This document shows positions 8,909 through 22,063 of a stretch of 64,000 nt of DNA, piece by piece (position 1 is the first letter of the stretch; each line of letters begins with the position of its first letter). The DNA is from Diadema setosum (Eukaryota; Echinodermata; Echinoidea; Diadematoida; Diadematidae): the NCBI GenBank assembly GCA_033980235.1, contig CM067070.1, positions 31,268,594 through 31,332,593 on the forward strand. Reading direction: 5' to 3'. A program made the translations under genes and the position numbers. Below the pieces are notes generated by a model. It was not told the DNA's origin. It did no database searches and was given only the letters and a program-made list of their open reading frames with translations.

Positions 8909-11900
8909 ACACATACATCAACACATCTATACACTTAAAAGGGAGACGCAATGATTAATACTTATCCTAGCACACACACACACACATGAACGAGTCGTCT
9001 TTAAAGAACTTACAATGTTCATACAGAATTGATGGTGTGTTCTCACGATGTACATAATCTGAATGAAGGTTCGTTGAATGGTGAAAGTGAAGTATTAGTG
9101 CACATGTACATTAACTTGTAAAACGGTTGCTTCACGACAAAGACATTGAATCAAACTGAAGTCATTCAAGATGACAGTGTCCAAGCGTCCAAAAACAAGT
9201 AAACAAAAATGAATAAATAAATAAATAATGCATTTTTGTACAGAACTAAGTCAATTTTGATGAATCAGAAACCCTTCCTTTCCAAAAAAGACTTTTAATT
9301 TTGTCATACAGTACTGATTTTGGACCCGCAAGTACAATACAGAACCAATGATATTTCTTAAATTATGAAGTTATTAATATTTGATGAATTTCATCTCAAA
9401 ATTGTTGTGTTTTCTATGGGATGGAACATTTCTGAATTGGGCAAGATTGGGGAAAAAAAGAAGTTCAAGTATCTCATTTATGAGAGCGAGTGAGAGAAGA
9501 AAAAAATACCAGTAAGTATAGTACTATTAAAAAAAAAAAGAATGATTTCACCTTTGATATCTTGCCACAATTTTTATTTTTTTTTCTTAAGAGGAAACTG
9601 TCCCTTTACAAATATAGTATCTCCAAATGAAAGCAAACAAACAAACTGAGAACCAGGAAAACAAAGTAAATTATCACATTACTTGTATTCTGGTGTGTGT
9701 GCTTTTTGGAAGCCGTCCCATACCTCCCTGTTAACTTTGCGCTAATCAGTTTTATCTTTCTTGACGCTTTCAGTCAGCATCTAGTATCCCACGTTTAATG
9801 CATCAGTGCCAACATGTGAGGACAGCTGATGTGGTCTAATCTTATTTTGGCAATAAACTTGGCTTTATTACCCTTGTAGTGAGCACCACTTTGACCCGCA
9901 ATAAAGCATTTATTAGGTGTAGCAAATTACATGACATTAAATGAAGCATGACAAAATGTATATCCTAAATGAGAAGAAAAACAATGGGACAAATTTGGAA
10001 AAATCAAAATATTTCGTCCTGGCCAAACAAAAGTGGAAATATACACAGTTTATCTTTGCTTTCTGTTACTACTTGGACAAACCACAGCATCACTGAACAA
10101 AACAACAATATGACAAATGCAATCATTTTCAACTATACTATTCTATTTCGGGCAGTACTCTTTTTTTCATACTATCTTTTCTAAGACAAATTAAAAGAAA
10201 TTGAAATGTTCTTCTCCTTATCTTTCCATTACCAAAACAGATGGAATAAATCATTTACTTCATTAAATGAATGTCATCACCATTATGTCTATAATATCAC
10301 ATATTATTAACATGTTCAATATATTCCCAAAATGTCATCTAAATAATACCATAGAACTTTGGATGAGTCTTCAATGCCAATCTGAATACAGTCTTCATTT
10401 TTCACGTCTTCCAATTTTTAGCATGCAAACACCAAAAATTGGCCAGACATAATAGCCCTCTTGTAGCTTTTAATTTTGTTAACTTTTTTTTAAAATTTAT
10501 TGCCAAATATTCAAGTTTCACATAAATGGTTTATACCATTTGTACTGAGTGGACATCATAATTTTTCTATGTCAACTAACCTCATCGTGGAGTGAAAAAG
10601 GTTCCAGTCTTTTTCACTATCATATTCATTTACCGGTAGAAATTTTTATTTGGCCTTTTAACCAACACTGCAAGAGTGAATTTATTTTCCTTTTTTTTTT
10701 TTAATCAACTACTGTTACACATAAAACAACTGTGAAATTAAATACATCTTTCTATACAAACACCCAAATGTGTATTTCTACATTATTACTTAGCATAATA
10801 CTTCACAAACATGATACATCAAATCCATGAGTCTACACTCTAGAATTGCACAAACTGCATTGATAAAGTCAAACATACACACTGAGTTTAAACCCAAACA
10901 TGCTAAATTCATCAAGTGCTGAACCATTTTGCTTTGGACAGTATGCATTGGTACATCATTTCAAAGGATGATAAGATATAGCATTCATCCAAATGAATAC
11001 AAGTGTAAAAACTGTTCTCTGTTGATTTCATTTCTTCAGAGGACACAGAAATATGTACAATGATGTCACATGTACACTTGTGTTGTAGGAGGGAATAGAT
11101 TTAGCATATTTGGGGACTTAACTCTTTTAAGTACACAAAAAGGAAAGAAAAAAATCACATCAATGTGTCGTGACACATTCTCAAGTTATACTTTCAGCAT
11201 CTTTGCTGACTCTTCTTCAACTTGAAATTATTCCATCAAAATGTGTATAAGATTAATATCAGAAGGCACCGTTTCTTTAACAGTAGAAAACTTCAGCGGC
11301 ATTTTGTACAAATACATACAATCATCTGAACACACTGAGAAGAACAAAGAAGAAGAAGAAGAAGAGGAAACAAGAATATGCTGTAAATCTAACTTTTAAA
11401 TAAAGACATTTTCATCACTTCCCACCCCCCCCCCCCTGTATATAGATTAAGATATATAAAATAAATGTGAGACATTAAATGTGGCAGGTATTTGACTCCG
11501 GGAAGAAATTAAAACTAAGGATGGCTGTACTTTTAAAGCTGGGTGTGCCACATATGGTCAGTGCCATGGATAACCTATTAAACACACACATACACACACC
11601 AAAAAAAAAAAAAGCCCCATAAGATACACCACTACCCACCAATCAGCACCGCATATCTTTTGTTAAATGTGAAGAATCTCCGCATTTCTTACCAGTGATG
11701 TAGAGTTTACTGGATAAAATTATTACACTGATTCAATAATCCCTACACGCTGAGCATTTCAATAAAATAAACTGCAAACCCTTGTCCGAATCATGAGCAA
11801 TATCTATACGACATGAGTTGGTGCCAAAAATATTTACACTGACTATAATAAATACCTGTACATGTCAAACATCAACATCATCCACAAAAGCAAGCATGAA

Positions 11901-12302
11901 TGAATTTGAGAAGAGTGCCACAAAATATAGTCCTCTGGACCGCAATCAGGAAATCATAATTATCTCTTATAGACTGTGTGATACAAAAAGGTACAAAAAC
12001 ATTCACTTTTGCAAGAAAAGGGGAGGCATTTGAGTGAAGATGAAATAGAGGAGTTACATACTTGCAGGCACCTAGTAAACATCTGAGTAGTTATTTGTTC
12101 TTTTGCGACAGAGGTCTGGTTGTAACTAGGTAAATATCTGATTCACCTAAAGACAATATGTTTAATTTGTTAAAGACATTTTCCTGAAATGTTCATACTA
12201 TATGAAGTGATCTTCCCCCACATATTAACACTATTTTTGTTTTGTTTTGTTTTTCATGTTATTGGGATTTGGATGAAAGTCCATGTTTGTTGAGATTCCT
12301 TG
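8909..12302. other. Intergenic, AT-rich, no gene seen
   Basis: No open frame with coding character, no splice-bounded exon and no repeat family recognised. It could include distal 3' untranslated sequence of the minus-strand gene, but the 3' end cannot be placed from sequence alone. Confidence 0.45.
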
Positions 12303-12663
12303 TTAAAGGGGAAGGCTAGTAACTGATCAGTGGGAATCAGTGGAAATGCTGGGAGATGATTGTTCCAATCCTTATGGGATTCATTCAAGAGTTCATTGTA
12401 TATCTATTGTTGTGTGAAAATGATTTGCTTCAGAACGGTCTCATATTCAAGTAATGTGCAGATTAATGCTCCGTCACTGAGGACGCTAACCTGGAAGCAT
12501 TAAACTGCACATTACTTGAATATGAGACCATTCTGAAGCAAATCATTTTCACACAACAATAGATATACAATGAACTCTTGAATGAATCCCATAAGGATTG
12601 GAACAATCATCTCCCAGCATTTCCACTGATTCCCACTGATCAGTTACTAGCCTTCCCCTTTAA
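12303..12663. mobile_element. MITE family A, best-preserved copy
   Basis: A near-perfect 361-bp palindrome. TTAAAGGGGAAGGCTAGTAA at the left pairs with CTAGCCTTCCCCTTTAA at the right, and the arms match almost throughout. Compared with the copy at 3343 it lacks the CGTTAACGG centre, so this looks like a shorter or recent subtype. Confidence 0.88.
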
Positions 12664-14542
12664 GGAAGAGAAAAATAGCCATGTATTAATTTGTTGGCTG
12701 GTCCAATTCTTGCTCAGACATGGGTTTATTGGTACAGTACACTCTTTTCATCAATGCTCATAGGTTGATATGAACACAAAAATTGAACACAGATTCATGC
12801 AAGCATTTTTCTTTTTTACAACGTACATATTTTACAAAGATTTCGGAGCGGAACAACAACACGACCCATAATGCATCTGCCCCTTTGGCGTGTGTGTTTG
12901 ATTTCCTCCTTACAGCTGAAGCCTTGTGTGCATTGGCAAATGACTTCTAGTCACAAAATTCTCCTTCAAGCACTGCGTAACTTTTTGCAAAATATAAGGC
13001 ATTTTAGTGACTTTTGCCGATTTGTAAAGTTTCACTTGCAATTTTGAAGTATGTGTGTTATTGATAAAAATGAATGCATTATGACTGCTGTTATGGCTAC
13101 CATGGATATCGTATACCATGTCCCTTGCAATGACAGAAATATATACAGAGGATGAATTTGAACGAGAAACCCAGTTGGTTGTTATGGTGGTGTTTAAAGC
13201 ACCAAACATGATGAGATGGTTTGTTCTTTTGCAAAGTCAAAATCTTTGAATTTTCATTGAGTAAATTTCAAAACTCATGCAGCATACATGCAATGGGGGA
13301 ATCTTAGTAGGTTGGTCCCCACCTTGACTTTAAGGTGAAGCCTGAATTGAGACTAATCCCAAGGATCTCTCTCCCAGGCCTTGCTGGGAGAGAACAGATG
13401 AAGCCCGCCCTCAGCTGTCCACTGTTTGCAAGTTGCAAGCTCTCCCCATAATTTTCCTTACATTAACCACAAGAGGTCTATCAGCAAAGGGTAAATCCCA
13501 TCACAACTAAACCCAATCAACCACCATTATGTGACTACGCCAAGCATGTATCTCAAAGATGAATACAATTTTGCTGTGTCACATTCTGTCCGTGAACTCC
13601 GCCATCACCACATAGCCTGATAAAGCCACCAAACATCAATTGTCCGAATTTGAGTATTGTCATATATTCCTTACTCTTTGACCTTTATCAGGTCTTGTGA
13701 TTTGCCAAACCTTATTCCCCAAACGTCCCACCAAATGAAAAGAAAACTAGCGACCAGATAAATACTACTGCAAGACAATTCATCTTCAAGTTCAGATGCA
13801 GTCAGTTATTCAGGAGATGGAGCATTCACACAGAATAGGTCAACTCAAGCCTGACTGGTCACTTGCTTCATATCATCTCAGCATTTCCCACTTTCAAAAT
13901 CTTACTTTAGACTTTGAAATTTGACCAGGAGGTAGTTTAGACATCAAACATTTTTAACGTGTTTTAACCTGCCATTCGATTTGAATGAAATGGTGGACCT
14001 GTTGGTTTTTTTTTTTTTCTTATGTCATTCTCACACTGCATTGAACTTGAATAAAATCATCATGATTAAACAACAATTGCTTTCCCCTTATATCTTTTCC
14101 ATGTGTTCTTAAAACTGCATTTACATCATGTTAGTGACTTTATGAGGCTGATGTGGTGAGCGGTCAGACATCTCATCATGGTGTGCTGGTTGTCTGACAG
14201 ACAAGGCTCCTTCACGACGGGGCGAACAAACTTCCACACTTGCTACTTTTCATCCACCGAGGCATTCTAGAATCTGACTAGACAAATGCAAGGCACACAC
14301 CTCCCCGTGCCCTCTCTCAAATCTCTGATCTGCGTATCTGTAGTGAAATCTTCTGCTTTTTATGCTTCAATCCTGTCTCCAGTTCTCCAGCTAGTCTACC
14401 GCTCCACATCAATGGCAGGGGTCAAGGTTCAAAGTGCAATATGTAAATTTCAGATCTACGACCTCTGCCTACACCAAGGTCAAACTCCAAACTGCAGCAT
14501 CCACACGGATGAATCCTCTGCAAGACAAAATAGCAATAAAGT
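12664..14542. other. Intergenic or distal 3' region, no gene seen
   Basis: Moderately complex sequence with no coding exon or repeat family that I can recognise. The block at about 13310-13460 is less AT-rich than its surroundings. Confidence 0.45.
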
Positions 14543-14630
14543 ATTAACCCAATGAGGATGGGCTGATTTTGTGACAACACACATTCCCTAAACATATAGA
14601 CACTTGCCCGAGTATACTTGAGGCTCATCT
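14543..14630. mobile_element. Short TTAACCC element (family P), copy 1
   Basis: It begins TTAACCC and carries CTGATTTTGTGACAACACAC and CCCGAGTATACT blocks shared with 16672-16733, 32544-32636 and 33308-33400. About 90 bp and non-coding. Confidence 0.65.
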
Positions 14631-15099
14631 TTAAAGGGGCATTCCGGACGATTTTCATAATTTCACATCATGTCGTACATAAATCAACAGCTTCATGTAT
14701 AGATTTGTAGAATTTATTGTGGTTCTTGAGCAGAGAAACAGTACTTTCAAAAACCTTAAACAAATTACACTGAACAAAGATGATGACATAGGAGCCTCAC
14801 TATTATCTCAGAAATGTAGCAGTGTCATTCCATTACAATACGGCATGCTTGCAAGCTCACCTGTGTGTAATCTATGCATGCCTTCTTCTTTTGTTCTGCT
14901 TCCTTGAGCCACATCTCATGCATTCTTATGGTGAGGCTGCCATGTCATCACCCTTGTTCATTGCCATTTGTTAGAAATTTCGAAAACATTCTTATTTTTT
15001 ATCCCGATCATTATAAATCCTGAAACTCTGTACCCAATATAACTAATTTATACATGTTCAAATGTAAAAATTTGAAAATCATCCGGAAGTCTCCTTTAA
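14631..15099. mobile_element. MITE family G (TTAAAGGGGCATTCCGG ends)
   Basis: The left end TTAAAGGGGCATTCCGGACG with ATTTTCATAATTT is matched by AAAATCATCCGGAAG and CTCCTTTAA at the right. It starts within one base of the family P element. Confidence 0.72.
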
Positions 15100-15102
15100 T
15101 GG

Positions 15103-15108
15103 TTTATT
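15103..15108 (-). terminator. First AATAAA downstream of the C2CD2-type stop codon
   Basis: On the minus strand this reads AATAAA, about 456 nt after the TGA. It is the first canonical polyadenylation hexamer on that strand. Whether it is used is unknown. Confidence 0.3.
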
Positions 15109-15563
15109 ATGGATATGCCTGATATTTAACTTAGTAACTGCAATGCATACAGCTACAAAATCTTTGAAGGAATCCTCATTAACACTATGGAAATAAACTT
15201 TGTGATATGCAACATACATACATGAGGCATCTGTTTCAGATTATTCACAAGGACTCCTGCATTTTGCTTCTCCACACTTATACATTCTGAAGATTGTTCT
15301 ATTTCAGTAAAGGTCACAGTAAAGAGTAAATTAGTATGGTAGATTAATATGTTTAATGATTTTGATATTCATTTAAATTAAATTCATCTAAATCATTTAG
15401 GAGTGCAGTGAAATACTGTTAAGAAGCTCGTACACTGTGACAGAATATGTAGATATAATTTCTGCACTGAACAAGTAACTAATCAATAATGCTGCTATTA
15501 TCATTAAAGTGAATTATCTGTCTGGCTTCACAAAGTTTTATGACTGTACCTTGATGGTCACTG

Positions 15564-15691
15564 TCACACCGTAGACATAGGAAGAGTTTTCTCCATGCTC
15601 ACTGGACGACTGCTGGACGCCGACACATCGCTCTCCGTGTCGTCTGCTGAGGGCCGCCGAAGCTCGTACTCACTGTATATCCCAATGTCCC
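15564..15691 (-). CDS. C2CD2L: C2CD2-type terminal exon, RPSADDTESD motif and stop
   Basis: Acceptor TGATCTCAG. The first two bases complete a codon left by a phase-1 donor, and the exon then encodes 41 residues beginning DIGIYSEYELRR and ending MSTV, with TGA at 15564-15566. The RPSADDTESD segment matches the conserved RPSVDDIES-type acidic/Ser motif of vertebrate TMEM24. In vertebrates that motif precedes the basic region. Here it follows it, so the order of tail modules differs. The upstream intron (to 31488) is unusually long. Confidence 0.8.
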
Positions 15692-16219
15692 CTGAGATCA
15701 TGAGCCAATCAGAGAAGCGATCGAGATTATGCATAAATACATTCTCGATACATGACCGGTAGGACCCCCCCCCCCCCCACGCTAACTTTAGTGTGGCACA
15801 TTTTGCTAACTATCACAATTACATGCCTTTCTTAATAGTGACTGTAATCACATACATGAAAGAGTTCAAGAGATTTAAATTTAAAATGAACCAATTTCTG
15901 TAGGATGCCCATTTTGCAAATGTTTTTTTCTCACAAATCATATATCCAACATAACTTTAGGCAAACTGCTAGTTTGCAATACTCTTTTACACTTTGACAC
16001 ACATCAATTTGATACTAGTACAAAATTAATGTACCAGCTTTTACATAGCTTTTACAGCTTTTACATCCAGTTAGTAAATTTCAAATTTTTCAATAATCCA
16101 AACTGTAAGCTTGCTTCAAGTCAAAATGCCAAAGCACTGGGGGGGGGGGGGGGGGGGGAGATTTTAACCCACAGAGGACAAGTTTATTTTGCTTTATAAA
16201 ATGGGTTCAAGAATGTAGC

Positions 16220-16450
16220 CAATTGGAAGCGCTGAAATGAGTCACGTGTGCGTGCATTAATTTCTTACTAACATGCACGCCGTAAAGTCACTGACGTCAC
16301 AATGTTTACACTAGCAGTGCACGCTCAATCAGTTGTTACAAGTGCGTCGCGCGCTACTATACGCGTTGTCAATCCTGTAAACAACTTCTAGTTCGGGCTG
16401 CCAGCCGGCCTTTCTTGCTTGTGCATAACATGTGGCGTACGTATGCTCTT
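16220..16450. promoter_or_regulatory. CpG-rich patch with CACGTG and TGACGTCA sites
   Basis: Local CpG content is far above the neighbourhood. It contains TCACGTGTG (E-box) and TGACGTCA (CRE palindrome). This could be an intronic regulatory element, or the GC-rich interior of a repeat whose ends I cannot define. Confidence 0.3.
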
Positions 16451-16530
16451 ATACGTACAGTACTTACATGTGCGGGATTTCCGAGTGCGAGGTACGTAAA
16501 ATGCTGTTAGTTTTCGACCCATTTTATAAA

Positions 16531-16660
16531 ACAAATGATGTACAGGATTATTTTCGTGGCATTAGTGAAGGTGCGGCGCACTCGAGAGTATTGACAATGG
16601 TGCAACATGCACGAGGCGCCGCACCTTCACTAACGCACTCTATCCTGTGCATCATTTGTA
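16531..16660. repeat. Imperfect palindrome (TTAGTGAAGGTGCGGCGC arms)
   Basis: ACAAATGATGTACAGGAT and TTAGTGAAGGTGCGGCGC are mirrored by GCGCCGCACCTTCACTAA and ATCCTGTGCATCATTTGT. A foldback structure of about 130 bp. Confidence 0.75.
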
Positions 16661-16671
16661 TATTAACAGAC

Positions 16672-16733
16672 ATGCATTTCCAAAAGACATCTGCCCGCAT
16701 ACACTTGGGAGTAGTCTCCAATGGGTTAATTAA
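16672..16733. mobile_element. Short TTAACCC element (family P), degenerate copy
   Basis: It shares CATGCATTTCC, AGACATCTGCCCG and a terminal GGGTTAA with the other family P copies. Confidence 0.5.
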
Positions 16734-18861
16734 AAAGATCATTTTCAGAACATTTTGAACACCAATACAGTATGTCCACAGAACAACTTATTTTTTTGCA
16801 AATACTACACCTTTAATTTTTTACCCATATTCACATATTTCATTTTTTAAAATTCAATTTTGCAGTCGGTGACTTTATCAGGGGCAAATGGTTCACACAC
16901 ATACATGTAGATGGTACGTGTTTATGCACATGGATGGCTGCAAGTCCCAACTAAAGAGTACATAAATTATGTGAATATAAATTAAATTTTACAAATTGTG
17001 ATTTACACATGGTCACTGTGCAGATATGCAATACAACTAGACTGCTGAATTCAATGTGACAGCATCGAGATACATGCGACAAGTTCAACATTGCCGTCAC
17101 AAGAAACCAAACATGCTTAAATGTTACAGCCTTATGATAAGAACATCAACATTTCCAAACAAATGAGTATTTTCATACAAAAGTATGCCCTCAGCTTTTA
17201 ACAGGGAATAATTCACATCATTCATGCAGTGCAATTAGCAAGGTGCTTTGATTTTTCATAAAAAAAGAAAGATCTTAAGCAAATTTTAACAGAGTATCAA
17301 TACATTACATATAGATCTGTTTTGATTTGTGGCTGTTTTATGTGAATGTCTACAGCTACAAGCCATAACTAGGGGACTTCAAGCATTCCCCAAAAAACAT
17401 TTAATTCATGCACTGTCCAAGTCATGCACCTGACTCTTTTTATAACTCATGAAATCATCTCTTCCCATTCAGACCAACATAAGTTAAAATTGTTGTTGAA
17501 TATGCTTTTTTCAACACTGTAACTTCTGTCAGCCACAATTGAGGGGGCTTCCAAAATTCAAAGAAAAAATTTAATTCCCTCTGGCTTATGCAGTGACTCT
17601 GGTGAAGAGGTATGTCAGTGCAGAAATCAGCTATTTTTCAACATACTGAAGTCCCTAAGATATGGCTAAAATAGACATTAAGATAAAAAAAAAAAAAAAA
17701 AACAGTGCCCAAACCAAAAAAGGCCTATTGTTACAGCTTGCAACTGTTAGAAAGGTTAGCAAAGTTATCACCATACATGACCATCAAAATGATGAGAAAA
17801 AAATATATACTCTGAATGATAAAAATTTCATGAAGTGCTTTTTTTCTTCAATAACTAAACAGGTTTACATGCATAATTTTGACCAATAGTACCATTTTGT
17901 TACAACATTTGAAACTATTCCAATAAATTTTTTCTTCTTTTTTGTTTGATTCAATGAAATTTTACAGTTCTATTTAGAACTCATACAGAATCTGGTTGCA
18001 CTTCAATACAGTTTTGACAAAATCTTTTCTGAAGACTTCTGTAAAGCAGGGTACAAATTTGAAATAAGTCAACAATGAAACGCTTCACAGAGGCCAACTG
18101 TGACACAAGCACTTCAATAAAACATGCATGAAAAAAAAAATAATTATAATAATAATTCAACGCATCAGTGATGTTGACCAAAGAAGCAAAGGTTTTCTAT
18201 CAATACACTGGTTGACTTGAGTGTTGCCTTGAATTTTGGTCATGTGAATCTTCATTAAGAAAAAGAGGAAGTTGTATGTACTTGTTTAGCTTTTGACAAA
18301 CAGAACCCAAGAGACTGGAAAAAAAAAATGCGTACATACAGTGTACCATACCTTTATTAACGATCAAGAATCTTAAATATAATAAAGTGCCTGTTCCTTC
18401 CACACATACATGTATGTCTTTCCAGATACGCAATGTGAAAGCACTTTTAATACATGCATCCCAACTGCAATAAAAAGTAGAGCTGTAATTGATTAGTGGT
18501 GAAATCCACATCCCACGCCAAAAAAAAAATGACAAGAAACACTGACATAAACACACTAATATAGAAAAGAAAGAGAAGCCACATACACATTTACATAATA
18601 GCTATAAGATTTTCTAAACCTGCAACCAAGTTTGAAGTAAAGATAAAACATCCCCACCACCAAAAGAGAAAGAGATTTAAAAAAAAAAATTATAAGCTCA
18701 TGTTGCGTGATTGTCAAGTAGTGCACTGCCCAACACAACTAAAATCACTTTGTGAAACATGTTAACTGGCACCAACTTCAGTGGTCAAGGACATACAAGG
18801 AAGATACGTGGATGTGGAAGCATGAGCGGGGGCATAGAGAGACTGGTAAAGATGCTGTTAC

Positions 18862-18891
18862 CTGAGTGTGTACGTCCATCGTTGATACAGT
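18862..18891 (-). CDS. C2CD2L: Candidate 30-nt cassette microexon of the C2CD2-type gene
   Basis: A strong pyrimidine tract (CCCTTCTTCCTCC...TACCCCCC) is followed by the first downstream AG (TGCATGAAG), 30 nt, and a donor CAG/GTAACA. The exon enters and leaves in phase 1, exactly what is needed to sit optionally between the exon ending at 31488 and the terminal exon. It would add DCINDGRTHS. The alternative is that the same donor ends a short first exon with a signal-peptide-like ORF (see the entry at 18862-18961). Confidence 0.3.
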
Positions 18892-18961
18892 CTTCATGCA
18901 CAGGACAGTCATGGGGGGTAAGCCACACAAGGAGGAAGAAGGGAACACCACTCAAAAACAT
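18862..18961 (-). CDS. Short ORF: signal-peptide-like start then Cys-rich, runs into a splice donor
   Basis: It is read from ATG at 18961 on the minus strand. The ORF encodes MFLSGVPFFLLVWLTPHDC, a basic-poor hydrophobic start typical of a secretion signal, then PVHEDCINDGRTHS. It stays open to a good donor (CAG/GTAACA) in phase 1. It could be the first exon of a small secreted protein nested in the intron. No downstream partner exon was identified, and the same bases are explained alternatively as a microexon. Confidence 0.22.
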
Positions 18962-19094
18962 CAGTTGCCAGAAGGCTCGAGGGACTGGACACTATATATG
19001 GGGCTATTAAGGGTAACACACGGACAGGTGGCACTCTGGTGGCATGATGTTGCCATGGTGACGAATGGATGACAGTGCCACAGAGGGTGGAGTG

Positions 19095-19400
19095 GACTCA
19101 CTGGTAGGAGGTTGGGAGGGGGAGGGGCTGGTAGGAGGGTAATTTTACTGGTAGGAGACATGGGTTACTGGTTTAAAACTGGAAGCACATGTATAGGAGA
19201 ACAGGGAAACAGGAAGGCAGGGTCAGTGGTAGAGGTTGGTGTACGTGGCCAAGACTGGTAGGGCCTACACAATGTACACAATGGGATGACTGGAAGGAGA
19301 CTGGGGCTATTGGTGGGAGGCTGGGTATTAACATGTATGAGAGGCTGGGATGAACTGATAGAAGTTCAAGGGTGAGGAGCCAATGAGATGGAATAGGTCC
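19095..19400. repeat. Degenerate G-rich minisatellite (CTGGTAGGAG)
   Basis: Repeated ACTGGTAGGAG / CTGGAAGGAG units of irregular spacing on the plus strand. Non-coding. Confidence 0.65.
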
Positions 19401-20333
19401 CAGAGGTACAAGGGTCTAAAGAAGTTCAGCATATAATTATAATAGGAATGGTTTATAGATGATGAGAAGGGAGAATGGTAAACTAGGGAGGGATACAGAA
19501 AGCATGGCTGGAATTCATTCATCAAAGAGGACATAGAATGAGTAAATGATGCAGGAGGGAATCAATGTACAATTTGTAGTTAACTGGGAGGATGCAGTCA
19601 TCCATGAAAAACTCAGCAACAAGGGCTCTGGTAATCATGAATGAGCTACAATAATCATGGAAAGATATGATGAACAAAAAGCAAATGGTATAGACACATG
19701 AAAAGGTTTAAAAACAAATAAAAACAAACATGAAATTTAGGTGATGACGTATGATGGCAATGATCATGGGACATTTATAGCAAACAAGAATTTAGTAAAG
19801 ATAAAGTATCGAATGCAATGATACAGGAGATGGTACAAACCGGAATCACATTACGTGTAACTGAGGATGACACAAAAATGATAAGGAAGGACTACAACAA
19901 CAACAACAACAAAATGACAATAACAAAGCTATCACAGATTGTTATGGCATGGGAAAGGGTAATGACTTAATAATGAGCAACAACAATCAATGAACGAAAA
20001 AAACAAACAAACCTACAAAATTTAAACAAAATGAAATTGCAGGAGTAAAAATAGTGGAGGAATGGATAAAAAAAGCATGGAGACATGTACATACAAACAA
20101 TGACTATGATGGGCCATCTAAGCACATGTTGTTCTTGGACAAAGTAGTGAGTTCAGTGACCACACATTAGATGGTTGCATTCGTTTTGTGCATATCATGA
20201 ACGGTGTGAATGCATCCAATTTTATGTGTATATGTCACGCATTACCATACTTCCCGAAATAATTGTAAGATATCTTTCATCTTCTTTAAATTGTACATAT
20301 GTCAATCTGCCTTGGAATAGGAATCATGTATGC
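19401..20333. other. Intron, A-rich, nothing recognised
   Basis: Purine-rich plus strand with a short (CAA)n run near 19896. No exon or element seen. Confidence 0.5.
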
Positions 20334-20724
20334 TTAAAGGGATTGTACTGTTTTGGTTTAGACCTAATTTCAGGTTTTTAACATTTTTGGTGAGATAATG
20401 AGAAACCTCTTCTGAAATATGAAAGAGCATGTAATCCCATGAGGAATTCAACATTTATTTGATGAAAATTGGTATTGAAATGGCTGAGATATCCAAAACA
20501 GAGCGATTCTAATAGAGTGCGGGACCCACACTTCATTACGATCGCTTTGTTTTACTTTGTTTTTGGATGTTTAAGTCATTCCAAACCCAATTTTTATCAG
20601 ATAAACTTTGAATTCCTCTTGAAATGGTATGCTCTGTACTATTTCACAAGTGTTTTCTTGGTATCTTGCAAAAAGTTAAAAGCCCAATTCTCATCTTCAC
20701 CAATACTGTACTATCCCTCTAAAG
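20334..20724. mobile_element. MITE family B, copy 2 (reverse orientation)
   Basis: It begins TTAAAGGGATTGTACTG and ends TACTGTACTATCCCTCTAAA, the reverse of copy 1, with the same TTTGATGAAAATTGG and ATCAGATAAACTTTG blocks. Confidence 0.82.
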
Positions 20725-21281
20725 TCCACATTTGGACTTAAAATTCACTGATTCCAATTGCAAAACTTTCTGAAAGTTGTGTAATGCACAGATGCACATA
20801 TTCTGGTATTCTCACATCTAAAATTCTTAAAAGAAAAACAAAAATGGGTCAGAAGGAATTACTGAATACTGTTATTCTCCTGCCACACAAATGCAAGGCA
20901 TTTTACAGTTGGTACTAAACCTCACACATTATAAATGTGAGACATTGTATGCACACACACTTACATACAAACACGCAAACATACAAATGCACAAACAAAT
21001 AGAAAAGAGCTTGGCAAAATCCTCTTTCCGTATGTACTATTTTTATTGTCTATTCAGTGCAGTCTCTGCACTGTTTTGCACATGTCTCAAAATATCAAAG
21101 GAAATACCAAAGTATCATATAAAGTTCAGTTAATCATCCCAGATCAGGGATGAAACATGATAAAGGCAGGACAGCTGACTGCCTCTCAACTATTGGTATG
21201 AACTCTTTATTGAAATCATATCTACATATAATTCCTTCAATTTAGAATTGACTCTAATATAATAAAAAAAAAAATGTGCAC

Positions 21282-22063
21282 TTAACCCTATTCTAACTGG
21301 GCTATTTGAGACCAAGTTTTTACTGGGGGGGGGGGGGGGGGGTCAATTTGACCCCCCTTCAGATCTCGGCCGCCGATCGCGCGATCGCCGCAAAATTTTG
21401 CGTGAACATAGAGCTGGATGTCAACTACAAGATCACATGGTCATGCAATAGAAAAATTTTGATTTCATATTTTTTAATAAATTAATTATGCAAATTAACG
21501 CATTAAATCATATTTTCACCTATAACTCCATCAAAAAGACTGAAGGATTATTTAATTTTTGTGTCAGAGTTCCTCAAGACACATCAAACAATTTTCTAGT
21601 AAAAAAATAGCGCAATCAAAATCATTTTCTTTTGTTTTTTATTGTTTTGTTAATTTCTTGTGTATTTTATTGTTTTTTCGATCTTTTGTTTTCTATTGTT
21701 TTTTTGCCAAAATTTGTTGGAGGCACTTTTTCAAGCTTATCTACATTAGAATTGATTTATTTCAATGGTTAAAAGTTGAAATAATCTAATTTATATCAAT
21801 TAAACAAAAAAACACAGTTTGCATTGGATTTGCACACGAAATCATGAATTCGAGCGTTTTTCGGGTTGACATGCATATGCAAAACATTGCATAACTTCAG
21901 AACGGTGTACCCGAACGTCGCAAATTTGGTCTCAAAATATGCGGGAGACTCAAATGAAAAAAGTCATGAAACGACGCGGCAAAATCTTTGCGCGTTGCGG
22001 AATCGTGGCGCGAAACGTCGAGGGGGGGGTCAATTTGACCCCCCCCAGTTAGAATAGGGTTAA
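21282..22063. mobile_element. piggyBac-like MITE family E, copy 1
   Basis: Ends TTAACCCTATTCTAACTGGG and CCCAGTTAGAATAGGGTTAA. This fits the piggyBac pattern of a TTAA target site with CCCT/AGGG termini. Just inside each end is a long G run followed by GTCAATTTGACCCCCC, itself a palindrome. The interior is AT-rich, with a GATCGCGCGATCG dyad and a CpG-rich right flank. 782 bp, no transposase. Confidence 0.85.

Larger units (their letters stand above)
15692..18861. other. Intron, AT-rich, with a CpG-rich patch
   Basis: Mostly featureless intron. It holds C and G homopolymer runs (about 15765 and 16140), a CpG-rich patch at 16220-16450, a hairpin at 16531-16660 and one short family P element. 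Nothing recognised at 16740-18860. Confidence 0.5.
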
